Shown here one piece after another: positions 13,106-26,700 of a stretch of 64,000 nt of DNA. Location of the stretch: assembly GCA_028023455.1 (NCBI GenBank), contig JAQFVV010000459.1, positions 62,001 to 126,000 on the forward strand, in the 5' to 3' direction. Each line of letters begins with the position of its first letter. The stretch's first letter is position 1. A program made the translations under genes and the position numbers. The notes under the pieces were generated by a model, which was not told the DNA's origin, searched no databases, and worked only from the letters and a program-made list of their open reading frames with translations. This DNA is from Epiperipatus broadwayi (taxonomy: Eukaryota; Onychophora; Udeonychophora; Euonychophora; Peripatidae).

Positions 13106-13109
<4 letters not shown>
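12846..13109. repeat. R1-family foldback, short form, ribozyme core deleted
   Basis: Two inverted arms of about 150 and 105 bp meet near 13001. Each arm matches the R1 monomer: a TTTATGATCAATAGATGG block, ACCAAAA, TTTACATAAAC, CACTATCTC and a GGCTCCAC end. Compared with the relative at 26944-27292, the centre has lost the CTGATGA, stem II and GAAA parts; only the stem III/stem I end (GCTGATCTGAAGG) remains. TA tracts lie on both sides. Confidence 0.85.

Positions 13110-13192
<83 letters not shown>
13110..13192. repeat. (TA)n microsatellite, about 80 bp
   Basis: An uninterrupted alternating TA run. Reading it in frame produces artefactual poly-(Ile-Tyr) ORFs on both strands, which are not genes. 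Confidence 0.97.
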
Positions 13193-13194
<2 letters not shown>

Positions 13195-13360
13195 CAAACT
13201 AACCAAAGGAAATACATATAAAAACAAAAAAAGACTTATAAATCCAATAAATAATATAATATTTCAACGAGAGGACTGGTTTTCATCAGAAAGAAAAAAA
13301 ATGCTTGTAATGTTTATATATATATATATATATATACAGAAAAGTATATATATATATACA
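13193..13360 (-). repeat. R3-family fragment with decayed hammerhead motif
   Basis: The opening AACAAACTAACCAAAGGAA and the stretch at 13258-13296 match the R3 element at 23457-23740 (the second in inverted orientation). On the minus strand the core CTGATGA (13289-13283) is followed by AACCAG and then GAAA (13265-13262), as in R3. The stem I strands no longer pair well, so the motif is probably inactive. Short TA tracts follow at 13316-13358. Confidence 0.55.
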
Positions 13361-13379
13361 GAAAAGTCCAGTTAAACAT

Positions 13380-15185
13380 GATAAATCGACTTGAAGTGAT
13401 AAAGCTTCTTAAACCTTGGATATTCTTGTAATGCTAATTTAATCAATGGATTAATATTTGTGTAATACTACAGTGATCAATCCTAAAAATCATGTATTTC
13501 TATTCTTTGGTAATATACCTTCATAAATATGTCAAGAGATATTAAAATTTATTAGAGCTACTACTTTAAATAATATGAATAAATAATTGGGGATTTGTTA
13601 AATAATTTGAAGACTCAATTTCAGCTATAAAAATTCAGTCTCTACAATTAATTCTACCCTTTTCTGGATTAGGTGTATTGAATGCATTTTGTAGAAGATA
13701 TCGCTTTACAGAAATGCATATAAACTTTTGATATAATTGGAATAAATAAAAGTGGAGGTGAATATTTTTTTTCAGACAATTGTTTAATGATCATATATTG
13801 GAAATATTATATGTCTCCTATAGTTAGTTAACCTGCACTCCACTAACATTCAGACAGATTCCTTTGTTCTCAATAGTTTTAATTTTATAAATTTCACTTT
13901 AATATTAAACCATTATTATTTGCCAGAATATAATAAATTTGAACTCATTTGATACATATTTCTATTTAGAAATTTAATAAATTTTAAAAAATCACATTTG
14001 ATTTACAGAATCATTTAAAACTTTCGATTTTAATCAAAACAAAGTGCTGTCTCATCAAATTTTAGGAGAAATCAGATTCAATTTGCAAAATGAACAAAAT
14101 CTTCTTTGTTTGATTTTTTTTTAAATCTGAATGAATCATTTTTAATATCTAGTAATTCTATCAATTTATGCTTTAAAAAATTTTTTTTTTCATAATTTTT
14201 ACAATATTATTAAATATTATAACAGATTATTTAATGATGACATTCCTAGAAAATTGTATTCCCATGTTCTTGATCTTTACGACAATGTTGTACAGAAAAA
14301 TATATTCTTTTATATTTAAAAATAAAATATTTCTGTAAAAACAAATATGTGATAATATATATCTTGATTTGCAATAATTATTACACAATTATGATACAAA
14401 AATAATCATAAATTTTTCAATAAATCAAGTTTTTAGACCATTGAAAAATTTTCTTGAAGTAATCTTGCAAAGTTTGAGATTTTCAAATATATAATAGACA
14501 CCCATCATCATGGAAATTAAGATACACTGCTGAACTGCTTATTTGATAATCCTGACATCTTTTGGATTTTTTTGAAATTAAAATATTAGAAAAAATATAT
14601 ACATGAATTTTAAAGCTGAAAAAAAAAAGCTCCACAAAATTGCTAAGCGTTGAATGAAAAATGCAAATACAATTTCTTGACTTTATGCCCAAAAAGGTTT
14701 AGTTATTAAAACAGAGTAGTATGTTAATATATTTAAAATATATTACTTTAATCCAACCTGGACACCACAGATGCTATTGACATGCCAATGTATAAGCTTA
14801 TGTTAGAGCTAAAATTTCAACACAATGTTGTTAGGAGGTAAACTCAACAAAACAATAATACTTGTGATTACCAATGCCATGAAGATAATTTAATATATTA
14901 TTATCCTACATGAGTACCTCTTGGGTAAAATAAGAACAGTAACTGTATAACTATTTAAGTGTTTATTTTAAATACCTTTTATTATTAAAAACCCCTTGAG
15001 TTTGAATTAAGGAATCAATAAAACATATTAGAGATTAAATATCGTGGGGTTGCAACACATTTACATTATCTTAAAGTTTAATACAACTGATCTCCAATCC
15101 ATAATAGACACCCATTTATCTGATTTCTCTAATAAATGTATATTTTACCTATATCTTTCTGATATTTTTTCCTGAAAAACATTTT
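13380..15185. other. AT-rich interval, nothing recognised
   Basis: About 1.8 kb without coding blocks, termini or inverted repeats that I could identify. The short minus-strand ORF at 14483-14692 has no recognisable feature. Confidence 0.5.
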
Positions 15186-15188
15186 TAA

Positions 15189-15349
<161 letters not shown>

Positions 15350-15833
15350 TTAACATATTAAAATCATTCCACAATATGGGAATCAGTCTACTATCTATAA
15401 GAACATGTCATTGCTAATATGATTATTATTATTAGCATAAGTAAGGATGCAATAGGACATTCTTGTATCTTTAAATGCAGTTAATGCTTAGGATTTAAAT
15501 AAATACTATACAACATTCTACAATGAAGTATTTTGTTGTTGCTTCATGTTTGTGATAACACCATGATATTTATAACCCAAGTAGAAAGTATTTATTAAAT
15601 ATAACCGTGAAATGGGATTGATGATTTTTACAAGAAAAAAAAATTTATTATGATTACATTATTCTAAATAATATTTTATTATACAATTAATAAATTGTTA
15701 TAATTTATTATTGTATGGCTGTTTGTGGTTAATTGGAAAATAATCATTATCAACATGTCTTATGTATAAAATATGATCATAATTACACCATACTTTTATG
15801 ATGTAATATATATATATATATATATATATATCT

Positions 15834-15993
15834 ACAAACTCAATATTGAAACTGAAATAATGCATGTAATTTGAATAAATTATATATATATATATATATA
15901 TTCAAATTACATGCATTATTTCGGTTTCTATAATATATATATTATTTATTCAAATTACTTGCATTTTTTTCGGTTTCGATATTGAGTTTGTAC
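15834..15993. repeat. Foldback repeat with a triplicated arm segment
   Basis: The outer arms ACAAACTCAATATTGAAAC (15834) and its inverse at 15975-15993 enclose inverted copies of TTCAAATTACATGCA. One inverted copy lies at 15901-15930 and a second, diverged, at 15949-15985, with TA tracts between and outside. No hammerhead core is present. It resembles the other TA-bounded foldbacks in layout but not in sequence. Confidence 0.8.
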
Positions 15994-15999
15994 ATATGA

Positions 16000-17290
16000 G
16001 CATATACATAAAATTCCTATGCTATTTTATTCAATCAAAAATAGGATAGTTTGATATTTTAAGATTAATAATTTTTCAGCATAATAATTATTAGACTTTA
16101 TTAAGAAATGAGATATGTATTTGATCCAAATGAATGTAACATGAGAGTGAGAAATAACTTGCTAATCGTATTAAATGTAACACACATGACAAGAGTTACT
16201 CATCCATTTTGTACACACAGTTATACATTTTATGTAAAGTTATAAAAGTAACTGGAGATTCTATTATTAAGATTTATGAAAATGCCCTGATACATTACTA
16301 ACGTTAGTGCAATTAGATTCAGACTGATCTATGCAAATCAGTTAGTATTTGTTTATTATTAGTAATAACTTAAATAGATCAAGTTACATTTTTTAGTCCT
16401 CTTTATCTTTTATGTGGGAAAGTGCGTTTTTTCAACCACATTCTCTCCACTCTCTTTTTTATCGATTCACACTTCCTTACTTGGTTATTATTTTCACACC
16501 CATTATCATAATATACTAGATAATACATGTTTTTATTCAAATCCATGCTTTTAAAATATCTACTTAAAATAAGTGATACAATTGACACGTATGCAATTTT
16601 ACTTACAAGTTAATTGATTTTTGAATTATCAAATTATTATATATGTTTTATTTATTCAGTTCAGTTAAAACAAATTCAATATGATCTTAGGTGATGACAT
16701 TGATTACTTTGTAATCATGATAATAAAGTAATAAAAAAAATTTCATATGACCTTGTAACTTTGATAATAAGTGTATATGGTAGTAATTCCAAAATGATTA
16801 CAAGAGACTACAAGAGACTGTATTTCATAAAGGGATTAAATATTTAATAACGATAATAATACTAATTAATTTTATAATGGCATTATATGAAATAATCCTT
16901 TTCTTTCCAGGATGTTCAAGGAAGATACTAATGCCAAGAGGTGGTTGTTTCATTACATTTAATAGTAATATTATCTTATAGTATTTACGTACTCATTGGT
17001 ATATTTCATTTAATATAGAATTCTTTTTAACTCTTAATTATAACAATGGATAGGACTAATGTTAAGCTTTTGCACAGGTCTAAAATTGTAGCATCTCTAG
17101 ATATTAATCAACAACTTTTAAAAATTTCCTGAAGATTTGTGATGATGGTATTCTAATTGTATTTTTATATTGAACTATTTCCATCATCTAATATGTGTAG
17201 TGGAATATTTAAATAAAGTTAAATTTTTCTAGACATTCGATACACATATTAGATATGGACATAGCCCAATATAATAAATACAACTTTTAG
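16000..17290. other. AT-rich interval, nothing recognised
   Basis: No coding or repeat structure could be supported. The minus-strand ORF at 16403-16588 shows no recognisable motif. Confidence 0.45.
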
Positions 17291-18227
17291 AAATATTTAT
17301 AGAGTTTAGTAATAAGTTTGTTGCTTCTTAGATTGAATCAAATATTACATTTGGCAGTTTTAATGCTTCTCATATCGAATCAAATAATAATAAGAGAGTA
17401 AAAAGAGGAGCTTACTGCAAAGTTTGATGCTTCTCAGATCATATCAAATTTTAATCTAAGGGAGTTAAAAGATGAACTTAATGCTAAGATTGATAATGTT
17501 TGCAATAAGACTATAAAATAATTAAATGAAAAATACAATCCTTCTTGAATTGACATCAACATAATTAAGGATGGAATAGAAGATTTGAAGTGAATTGTCA
17601 AGAAGCTTAAAAGATATTCTGACCAGAAACTCTATAAGATCAGGGTTAATCTAGATATTTATATAAACGAGTCAGATATTAGGTTCAATATTTTTGAAGG
17701 CAAGCTTGAAAAATCCAGTTCTGAATAGAAATATTACTTGAGCAAAGTAATGCTATTTATAAAGATCATATAAAATTTCAATGCGATAAGGTTGTAGATG
17801 AATTCAAAAATGATATTGACATGAGATTAATAAAATAAAATAAAAACCATAAACATTTGAAAGAAAACGTGAAGATGTGTCGAAATCAATTGAATACTAA
17901 AATAAAATAAATAAATATAAACTTGAAAATTAAATCCAAGGTAGTGTTAGATGACGTTAAAAGAAAAATTGAAGAGATAAAAAAATAAACTAAGTCAGAA
18001 TCAAAGGAAACTGGAAATTGCAAACTGATATAAAGGAAATATATGAAAAATGTAAAGACTGGTCTGAGAAAAAAAGTGAAAACTTATAAATACCACATTA
18101 TTTTGAAGAGCAGAAAACGTATGTAAAAAAATTGATCAAAGAAATAAATATAAATTATCAGGAATTAAATAAGAATATAGAGAATTTACAAATAGTTAAT
18201 GATAGAAATTTAAACAAAGAAAATATA

Positions 18228-19172
18228 CCTGGGTCTCGTTTTATGCTGATTATTTTGATGCAATTTTGAAGTTATGTGAATCATATTACTTCTTAATATC
18301 TTTTATATTTCACTATATTTATTAGATATCACAAAATTTAAATTAATAATAACTTATTTTGACTTGAAATACTTTTTTTATTTCAAAAATATAACGTTAT
18401 ATTAGCAGCTAATGTGAATGTGGTCTGAAGCTGTATATAAATAACCTATTTATACTGATGAGTAAATAATAATAATAGATTTATATTTACATATAAAAAT
18501 ATCACAATAAATATTCAAAAAATTTAAACTTTTTAAACGTATTTTTTTATAGATAACAGAAATAAATAATCTTTTAGATTATCAAAAAAAAAAATTAAGA
18601 TTTTATAAACTGAAAATAATCTTTCTAATGATAATGTATAATCTTTTTGTTTTGATTACGATCTCATTTTTTAATATAGAAACAGAAAACCATTAACACA
18701 GCACAAAACTGAAAATGGTGCTAGTTGTACATCATGAATAAAAATAAAGTGGCTAACAGGTTTCTCTGGGCATAATTGCTGAGAGATTCTTGACTTTGTT
18801 TAAAGAGAAGCCATAATACATCACATCACATCGAATCTGATTTCTTATCAGTTTACAAACTACCAGTGATAATTAAAATATGTATGAAAAATGTAAAATT
18901 AAATACTGTAGTTAATAAAAAAAATTAAAAAAAGTTTGTCTTGTATTTTTTTTTTAAAATATTTGAAATTTTTTATTACTCATACTTTATTTGCTTATTT
19001 TTTTAATGTGAATTTTAAAGTAATTTTTCCTTGTTGCTTTGCTTTTATACAAATTCTGAAAAATACAGAACATATCCCCCATTCTTCAAGGTAAGTTACG
19101 TCTATTTTTGAACAATTTTTTTTAATGTGAGTATTCAGTGGAACCTATCTACTGCATAAAATGAGACCCAGG
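18228..19172. mobile_element. 945-bp non-autonomous element with 19-bp inverted termini
   Basis: The left end starts CCTGGGTCTC and the right end is its inverse; 18 of 19 terminal bases match (one G/A difference). The element splits the degenerate gag sequence, with coiled-coil codons before it and gag codons after it. The flanks read TATA on the left and TGTA on the right, a possible 4-bp target duplication with one change. The interior has no ORF, so it would depend on a transposase elsewhere. The superfamily is not assigned. Confidence 0.75.
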
Positions 19173-19262
19173 TGTACTAACCTTAAAAGTGCATTTAAAT
19201 GAAAAAATGGATTTAATGTGCTTAATACCTTAAATGTCGAATGTAACAGAATATACCCCTAT

Positions 19263-19482
19263 CGAGATAAAATTTAACACACACCTGTGTATGATAGGCA
19301 ATATCTAGTACCAACGCTAGAACCAAAGGAGTGCCAGCAAATGAACTCTACAGTTTTGAAATTTATTCCAATTAAGATTTTTAAGACCTGTGTATAATAG
19401 GCAATACCCAGCCCCAATCCTAGAACCAGAAGAGTACTCATAAAGCAATTCTACAGATTTGAAATTTATTCAGATTAAGATG
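19263..19482 (+). repeat. Imperfect tandem duplication of about 112 bp
   Basis: Two diverged units each run from CCTGTGTAT(G/A)ATAGGCAAT through AGAACCA and end TTTGAAATTTATTC. They lie within the degenerate gag region; the better copy at 37142 does not show this duplication. Confidence 0.7.
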
Positions 19483-20599
19483 TTTAAGAAAGAGTACGAT
19501 GAAATTACAGCTATTTGATTTAAGTCTACTAAATAATAAAGAAAAGTTAACTGTTGTCAGCAATAAGTTGTATGCTTCAGCCAAAGATTGGTGGCAGTTC
19601 CTGTTCAACAACCTTAAGAATCAGGATTTTTAATACTTCCATTATGACAAACTTTTATAATTAGAATTATCAAGACAACATCCGATATGAATTGTCTCAG
19701 GAAAAAGATAATTTTAACCAAGAGAACTACACATAATTTTTAGAAGTCTAGCTGCAAAATTAAAAACCTTAACTTTCTTTCCCAGAAACTGAGAATAATA
19801 TGCCACAATCTGCCAAGACCCATCAAACTGACCATTATAGTTGCAGAGAGAAACACAATTGAGATAGTAACAGATATTAGAGGCAATGGAAATCAGTATA
19901 AAAACTTGTGAAAATAGAGATAAATCTCACAAAAAACTACATAGATTATTATCTGGAGAATGTATTTCTACTGAAGGTTTTATCTAAAGAATGTTAAGAG
20001 AAGAAAAGACAAAGAGTGAAGGACAAAAATAAATTGCAGTTGTTCAATGGAATTTCCTTGACATTGACAAAAGAGAAAAAATGTGCCAAAAGCTTTTGCT
20101 TTTGTTCTGAAAAAAATACGGACCTAAAATAAGATATGTTTAAATGCTGGGAAAAGAAAACAGAAACAAGTGGAATGAGAACTTTCTAGAAGAAAAAGTG
20201 AAGACTGTAAAAATAAAATTAAAAGTTAATTAATTAATTCTGGCAGTAATTTTAGTAGATGTTGTTTGGAAGAGAGAAATCATTATTATATACATCCCTT
20301 GGTTAGCATTATTTAATTCCTATATTGAAGATTTGGAAAATTATTGGAATCAGCAAATATATTCACCAGCCATGAACATACTGGAATAAAAATCTTAAGT
20401 GTGCTAGGCTTTGTGACCCCATCCCATGAAAGTTGCACCTAAACATTTGAACTGAAATCATTTCCAAAGAAAATTAATACAGAGTTAAGGAATCAAGTAG
20501 ACTGAACCCATTGGAGATTAACAATTTCTATGACCATATCATCAAGCAAACTATTATAATTACCTTTATGGATGCATCACTTTCACCAGGAAAAAATGC

Positions 20600-23450
20600 A
20601 GATAATATGAACATTTTATCACCTATATTTCTTTTATTTCAAATATTAGTGCATCTTTTATGATAATATGTAAAGACTTTCCCATATTGACAATCTGATT
20701 AATTCTCTTTGGCATTTCAAAATAATATTTCATGTCTAAAGGGATTAAACATTGCTTTTCTTTTGTATCTTTTATTATTTGATTTATTAATCTAATCAGT
20801 GTGTGTGTGCATGTGTTCTTTTTAAAATATTTGAAGACAAAATGATAATATTATACTCTGTGATTTATTAATTATATTAAATATTAAATTTTAAGTGAAA
20901 ACATATCTATATCTGTGCTGTTTGTTTATTTTGGGTTTTATGGAGAATGCAAGGAGATAAATTTGAATTATTGTAAAAGTCAAGTAATTTGATTAAATGT
21001 ATATTTGTGTATTATTTTACAACATATATTTCTCATGGTTAATAACCACCTGTCTGAGCGAGATAGCTAGTGGCAGGTTTTTTTCTAATTATCTCTTATT
21101 GGCATTCCATCTCTTCTAGCATAATTTTTATATATAAATAAGTTTGGTGCTTGGAGTCATAAAGTGACATGCATACTGTAATGGGCACACATGCCATTAC
21201 ATTCTACTAAATAAAATTAAAAATAAAAGTTTGCAGATAAAAACTTCTTTTTTAAGAATTAAAAATTGAAAATTAAAAGTCATCTAAACTTTATACATAT
21301 AAAATCACACAGATGAAAAATTATTAAAAGAAAACTTTATTAAAAAAAAGTATTTTAAAACTAAATTTTCAGTAAAGATTTAAAGATAAAAATATATCTT
21401 TAAGAATGTATATAATTTAATTAATGGTATTGTGTAAAATGTAAATGATTATTTTAATTAGTTAAAGTAAACTAGCTTTTGGGCATGTCAAAATTTATAA
21501 GTAAAGATCAAATAGGAGAGAAAAACAATAGGAGCATAATAGCTAATGAAAGAAATTCCTCAGGAAATGGATCTCAATGAAAGGATCATCATCATCATGA
21601 TATAATGTCCACTCAATCCAAAAGTTTAATATAAAAGGAAAAGTTTGGAAATAACTTATTAAAAAAAAAAGAAAGACATGTGATAGAGAAAAGTGTGCTA
21701 TATGTGTTAGTGTGGAGAAAGTTGAAGGAGAAGGGATTGAAAGGATGCAATCTTCAATCCATTCAGTTTTTCTAAAAAAAAGGGAAAGAAAAATGACCAA
21801 TCATTTTCCTATATTGCGGACCACAGAACATCAGGGCCCGGAAATAAAATACTAGCACAGTAAAGGACCAACAGCTAACTGCATACCAATCTCCTCAAGA
21901 GATCGTGGGAATTAACATGTTCCAAATTACAAAAAACTAGAAAATATGGACTTTTTAAAACAGTAAGAACTTTAACTAATGAACTTTAATTCTAAAAAAA
22001 AAAAAAACTTTTCCAGTATTTTAAAACTGTAAGAACTTTAGATAATTCATGAACACTAAGTATAAAACTTTCCCAGTATTTAAATTATAGCAATAGAAAT
22101 TACTATCTGATCAAACTAAAAAAAATATTAATAATTATTTTTATTGAATGTATTTTTTTATCATTTCCATTAATTTAGTTTTTCTGTTCTTTTAAGCATT
22201 TATTATGATTTTTTGTTAAGTTAAACTTTTAATTAAATCATATTAAATTTAAGTCAGGCATGATGGCTGCATAGACTTGTAAAGTTATATTGGTTTAATT
22301 AAAAGAGGGTTAATCTTAGGTTATTTTTTTTGTAGGTAAATTTGGTTAATCGATTGGATATATTGGTGTAATTAGTAAATGTAGTATGAAGATCCACTAC
22401 ATGCAGGATCACATTATATGCTGCACTTGGGCGAAATAAGCCTATTTCTTATTGACCATTGGAGACAGATGGTATTCACTGCTCCATGGATCACCCCCTT
22501 TGCCTATGTAATGGGATAGTAAGATGGCAAAAAGGGCCACAATCCCTTCCAATGGAGTTTTTTTTATTGTTCTTCTCACCAGAGAGAAGTACAATTCCCA
22601 TACTGGATGAGAGACAATTTCTTCTCATTAATCATGCTGTTCAGATGTGCATTCCTGACAGTATGGTATTGTGCTGTCATATTCATGCTGCATTGAATAC
22701 ATCAATATATCAGATAGATTGACATTAGTTTGACTGCGAACCTTTTGCCTAAGGTTAAATAAGGGATAGAATATTTTCTTCTTCAAATGCAATCTATATA
22801 GTCTATCCATACTTGACACTCTAATAAATAAATTCATCTTTGCGAATTTCCAAAATAAAAATGTAAATTAAATTCTAAAGCAAAAGTTAGACTAAAAAAA
22901 TTAATGCTAAATTTTATATATGTTTAATAAATGTCTCTGTGTGTTATTACTTGCAGTGTCTTCTTTTATTTATTTTTTAATATTGAAAATATATTTTAAT
23001 AAGAATTTATATTTTATAAATCTCTGCTTCTCACTGAGCTAGTGGCATGGGCTGATGGTTGTAATAAAAATATATGTAAAATTTGGATTGTAACAGTATG
23101 TATCTGCCTAGTATATAAATTTTCCAGATTCCAATAGCCTGGTAGCGCCCTGTACAGCAGATACACAAAACTTCAAATGCACCATGACTGTTATAATACA
23201 TATACTGGATGAGAAAGAGGAGTAAATTTTTTGAATTGCTTTAAATAAATATTGAATTAGTGCAATACATAAATAAATTGCATCATATTATTAATTAAGT
23301 TAGTTATACTACTTTGAATATGGTGGCCTGTCCAAGCTAATTAATTGTCTTAGAGAAATACCATAAGGGTACAGAATTATTTATAAACTATTGTGCTATA
23401 ATTACATGTGTGTGCATATAGTTATATATAAATAATACAGGGGAAAAGCC
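20600..23450. other. AT-rich interval with a few moderately complex patches, unassigned
   Basis: Mostly low-complexity sequence. Patches of higher complexity at 21030-21140, 21820-21920, 22380-22760 and 23030-23220 may be pieces of interspersed repeats, but no coding motif, termini or tRNA-like promoter boxes could be established. The ORFs at 22459-22722 (+) and 22837-22628 (-) overlap each other and show no recognisable domain. Confidence 0.4.
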
Positions 23451-23456
23451 GATTTT

Positions 23457-23459
23457 GTT

Positions 23460-23490
<31 letters not shown>

Positions 23491-23508
23491 TGAACTAACT
23501 AAAGGAAA

Positions 23509-23540
<32 letters not shown>

Positions 23541-23740
23541 TGAACTAACTAAAGGAAAAATAAAAACATAATAAAAACACAGAATTACTTCTCTATAAAA
23601 CTGTCTGTAATATTTTGGTGCTTAAATTCTGATAATAGCCATTTTGCTTTCTGATGAAAACCAGTCTGCTGATTGAAATATTAAAGCAATTTTATAGAGA
23701 AGTAATTCTGTGCTTTTATTATATATATATATATTGTAAC
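23457..23740. repeat. R3 foldback element bounded by GTTACAA/TTGTAAC and TA tracts
   Basis: The element opens GTTACAA(TA)n and closes (TA)nTTGTAAC, so its ends are inverted copies of each other. Inside are two direct copies of AATGAACTAACTAAAGGAA (about 23490 and 23540), then inverted arms around CACAGAATTACTTCTCTATA at 23577 and 23694-23717. A hammerhead motif lies between the arms. A fragment of the same family is at 13193-13360. Confidence 0.8.
23644..23689 (+). ncRNA. Hammerhead ribozyme motif, R3 type
   Basis: Stem I strands TTGCTTT (23644-23650) and AAAGCAA (23683-23689) are fully complementary. Between them come CTGATGA (23651-23657), a stem II region AACCAG...CTGATT with one C/A mismatch, GAAA (23675-23678), and ATAT forming a 2-bp stem III, then U17 with cleavage predicted after 23682. 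The very short stem III is typical of type I hammerheads in metazoan repeats, which act better as dimers. Activity is inferred only. Confidence 0.68.
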
Positions 23741-23759
23741 ATAAATAAAGAGTTCAAAA

Positions 23760-26700
23760 GATATAACTAAGTAAATTCAAAAATTAAATGATGATCAAAA
23801 GATATCAAGAATTATAAGCAAATTATTAATAACCAGTATTATATGAAATCACGTGAAGTGAGTACACTAGTAATTCAATAAAATATAACTCAGGTATACA
23901 GGCAGTAGATCTTATCCCCTTTCATTTCTTGGTTTGATGTTAAGTGCATGTTTAAACAAATACTAAGTGAATATGGTCTAGCAGGGCGCCACTAGATTAT
24001 CTGAATCTAGACACGGTTATATCTGATAACCTTTCACATGTACCGGGTTTGAATCCCTTCTTGGTACTTTATTTATAATAAAATGGAAGATTTTGCTTTT
24101 TGAGCCATATCACTATAAGCACTAATATTTAGGTAAAAGTAAAACATCTTTAAACCACAGTGGAGTTCATTGAACATAAATCATTTCTCAGATCTTAACA
24201 TAACAAATGTGTTTCAATAGTTTTGTAAGTTTACTAGCTCAGATTATATATAACTAATTGAGGATGGCAATTCACTCATCCTTGCATGAAATAGATGATG
24301 GGATGTGGTTATAATAATACTAAGAGATCACTAAATATTATAAAATCAATATTTATTTATGGCCTTTAAACAGTTAAACAGCTCATTAATTAAAAGGTTG
24401 ATGACGATGATGATGATGATAATAATAACGATAATGACAAGGGTTTCAACTACAGCTCTAGGACTAAGCCTAAACATAAAACTAAATTTTATAAAGAAAT
24501 GCATAATTATTGCTTAATTTTAGCATACTTAATTATATCTTAAATAAGCAATATTCAACCATTGATGATGATGAATAATCACACTTAACCAAGACTACAC
24601 TTAATGAAATATATACGCCTCGTTTAATAAAACAAACTAATATTTATTACTACATTTCTAACATATACATAAAAATTTCTAGATAAATATGAAAATTGAC
24701 ATGAATAATAATAATAATTGATTATATAACAATCCTCAGATTAATTTTAAGTTCTTCCCCCTTTCCCTTCAAATGTATTTTGTGTTAAGTTGGACGTCAC
24801 ATTAATGAGAAAAGTATTTCAAGACAAAAAATATTATCTGCTCATTAACACACATACTTAAAAAATCCAACATGTAAATAGAATATAAATAGAAATGTTA
24901 GTAAAATTGAAAGAGCAAGTTTTAGAAACAAGTTTTAAATTATTTCTCCCCCTCTCTTCTACCTCAAAATGCTATACTTAATGAAACAAACTAATCTAAT
25001 ATTATAACACTACTTGTTATTCCACATTCACTCCCAATTTTACACATATAAAAATATCATTATGTATGGCGTGTTTTATCCCATAACAACAAAATATTAT
25101 TAAAACCAAAAAATAATATTAGTTAAACTAAAATCATAATACCATAAAAAAAAAAAATGTTTTACATATTCATATTTCATAACTGTAAAATTAATAAACA
25201 TATAATTTTGATACATTCAAGATAATTTATGAAGCTCAAAGTTATTTTTAGTAAGACATTCTTGTTTTTAATTGATCTGAATAGTCTTTAAAAGTTCTTT
25301 AAATCAAATATACCACTTTATTGCTAAAATGTTTATTAAGACTGATATCATAAAGAAAATAGATATAAAAAGTCATATTACCGATCTTTTGCTTGTGACG
25401 AATTTCCAAGGGTTCAAACTTGTCTTGTATAATGCTTATATTTCTCAGCTACCATTTCCGTTTTACTGGGAACAATCTCTTTCTTGAGGTTGATAACTAT
25501 TTGATGATGGTGACTCTATTGAGGTTATTTGCTTTAGTGGATAATTTGGAAATCATTATATTAATTTTTCTTTTCCTGTCAAGCATGTGGATGAAATACA
25601 GCGTTGTTTCCCTTTGTAAATTTTCTTGAGTTTAAAATCAGTTGTTGTAACAATTAATTGGACTTGATGATTAATATTTATCAGTAGATTAATTCATCTT
25701 CTTTGAATGCAGGTGAATGCTTTCTTACTTCTATTAAAACATCTTATTTATCTGGTCAGTTGAAAGGTGTAGAATATTATTTTAGACACATCTTTTCTTT
25801 CCTATGTGATGTGCAGCTTCCCCAGATGGTCTGGCAAATGGAATATACATATAATTTTTCTAGCCCGCCATCTCTTATATTTTCAACGTTCAATATTATA
25901 GTTTAATATCTGAATCAATCACAATAATAATATTATAATAATTCAAAACAGCTTTTTATATCCAATTTTTAGCTACCTTAACCAATCAGAGATAGCATCA
26001 CTTGCTATTTTTGGACAAATTTGTTTTAATTAGATCTCTAATTTATTTTCAACCAAAGTATTTTTCAACTGAAAAGTTTAATCCTTTTTCCAGACACTTT
26101 TGTTTTAAAAAAAAAATAGACTCAATTCTTATTTCCTTTCTTTTGTTTTTTTCTTTCTTTTTAACATCCAGGTAACACTTCAAATCTTTGAGCTTCCTTC
26201 TTTAGATCTTGATAAGACAATTTCAAAAATTATAGCTCCAAAGTGACAATCATTTACAAAAAATTTACTACAAAGATCGATATCTGATTAAACAGATTTC
26301 CTCTTTTAACAAAAAAAATTGTACAAAAAAAATAATTTAACAGATTTAATACTTCCTTTTCTTTCAATATTTAGGAAATGTAAAATTTTGTATGTAATGT
26401 ACACACATCCTGCATTCTTTCAAATCATTCATAAACTAACCCTAAATACTATAATTGCTAGCTTAGTAATTATAACCCAATTATTTAATTAAATCTGTAA
26501 CTTTTAAATCCCACTTATAATTAAAGAAAAGCAAAATAAAAGTATAGAAAAAAATGTTAGAATTGATCAAGCATAGGTTAGTTTTAAAGAAAATTAAAAT
26601 GTTTAATATTTGAAATATAAAACAATTAAATAATTTACACATACATTGCCTATATGTATGCATTATAACTTTGCTTTTTAACAGAAAATTTAAATATTAA

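Larger units (their letters stand above)
17300..20000 (+). pseudogene. Degenerate Ty3-type gag region, related to the element at 37142
   Basis: The first part (17300-18225) translates, across frame breaks, into a Lys/Glu/Ile-rich coiled-coil-like protein, as does the 5' part of the element at 37142. After an insertion, 19480-19620 gives LKFIQIKMFKKEYDE and SAKDWWQFLFNN, matching LKVLTIKSFKGEY and SSKDWWQSLFEK of the better copy (about 38450-38625). Then 19640-19840 gives a QHP...ELHIIFRSLAAKLKTLTFFPE block matching the next part of gag. No continuous frame survives. Nothing clearly polymerase-like follows, so only the 5' portion is recognisable. Confidence 0.65.

Noticed and set aside
12952-13375. 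Long ORFs of alternating Ile-Tyr on both strands
   Set aside because: Pure translation of the (TA)n microsatellite; no coding content outside it.
18455-18485. CTGATGAGTAAATAATAA as a hammerhead core
   Set aside because: No GAAA at a suitable distance and no pairing stem I.
24040-24070. tRNA or tRNA-derived SINE head around GGGTTTGAATCCC
   Set aside because: The T-arm-like string lacks a good 5-bp stem, and the possible A box is too far upstream; no cloverleaf could be drawn.
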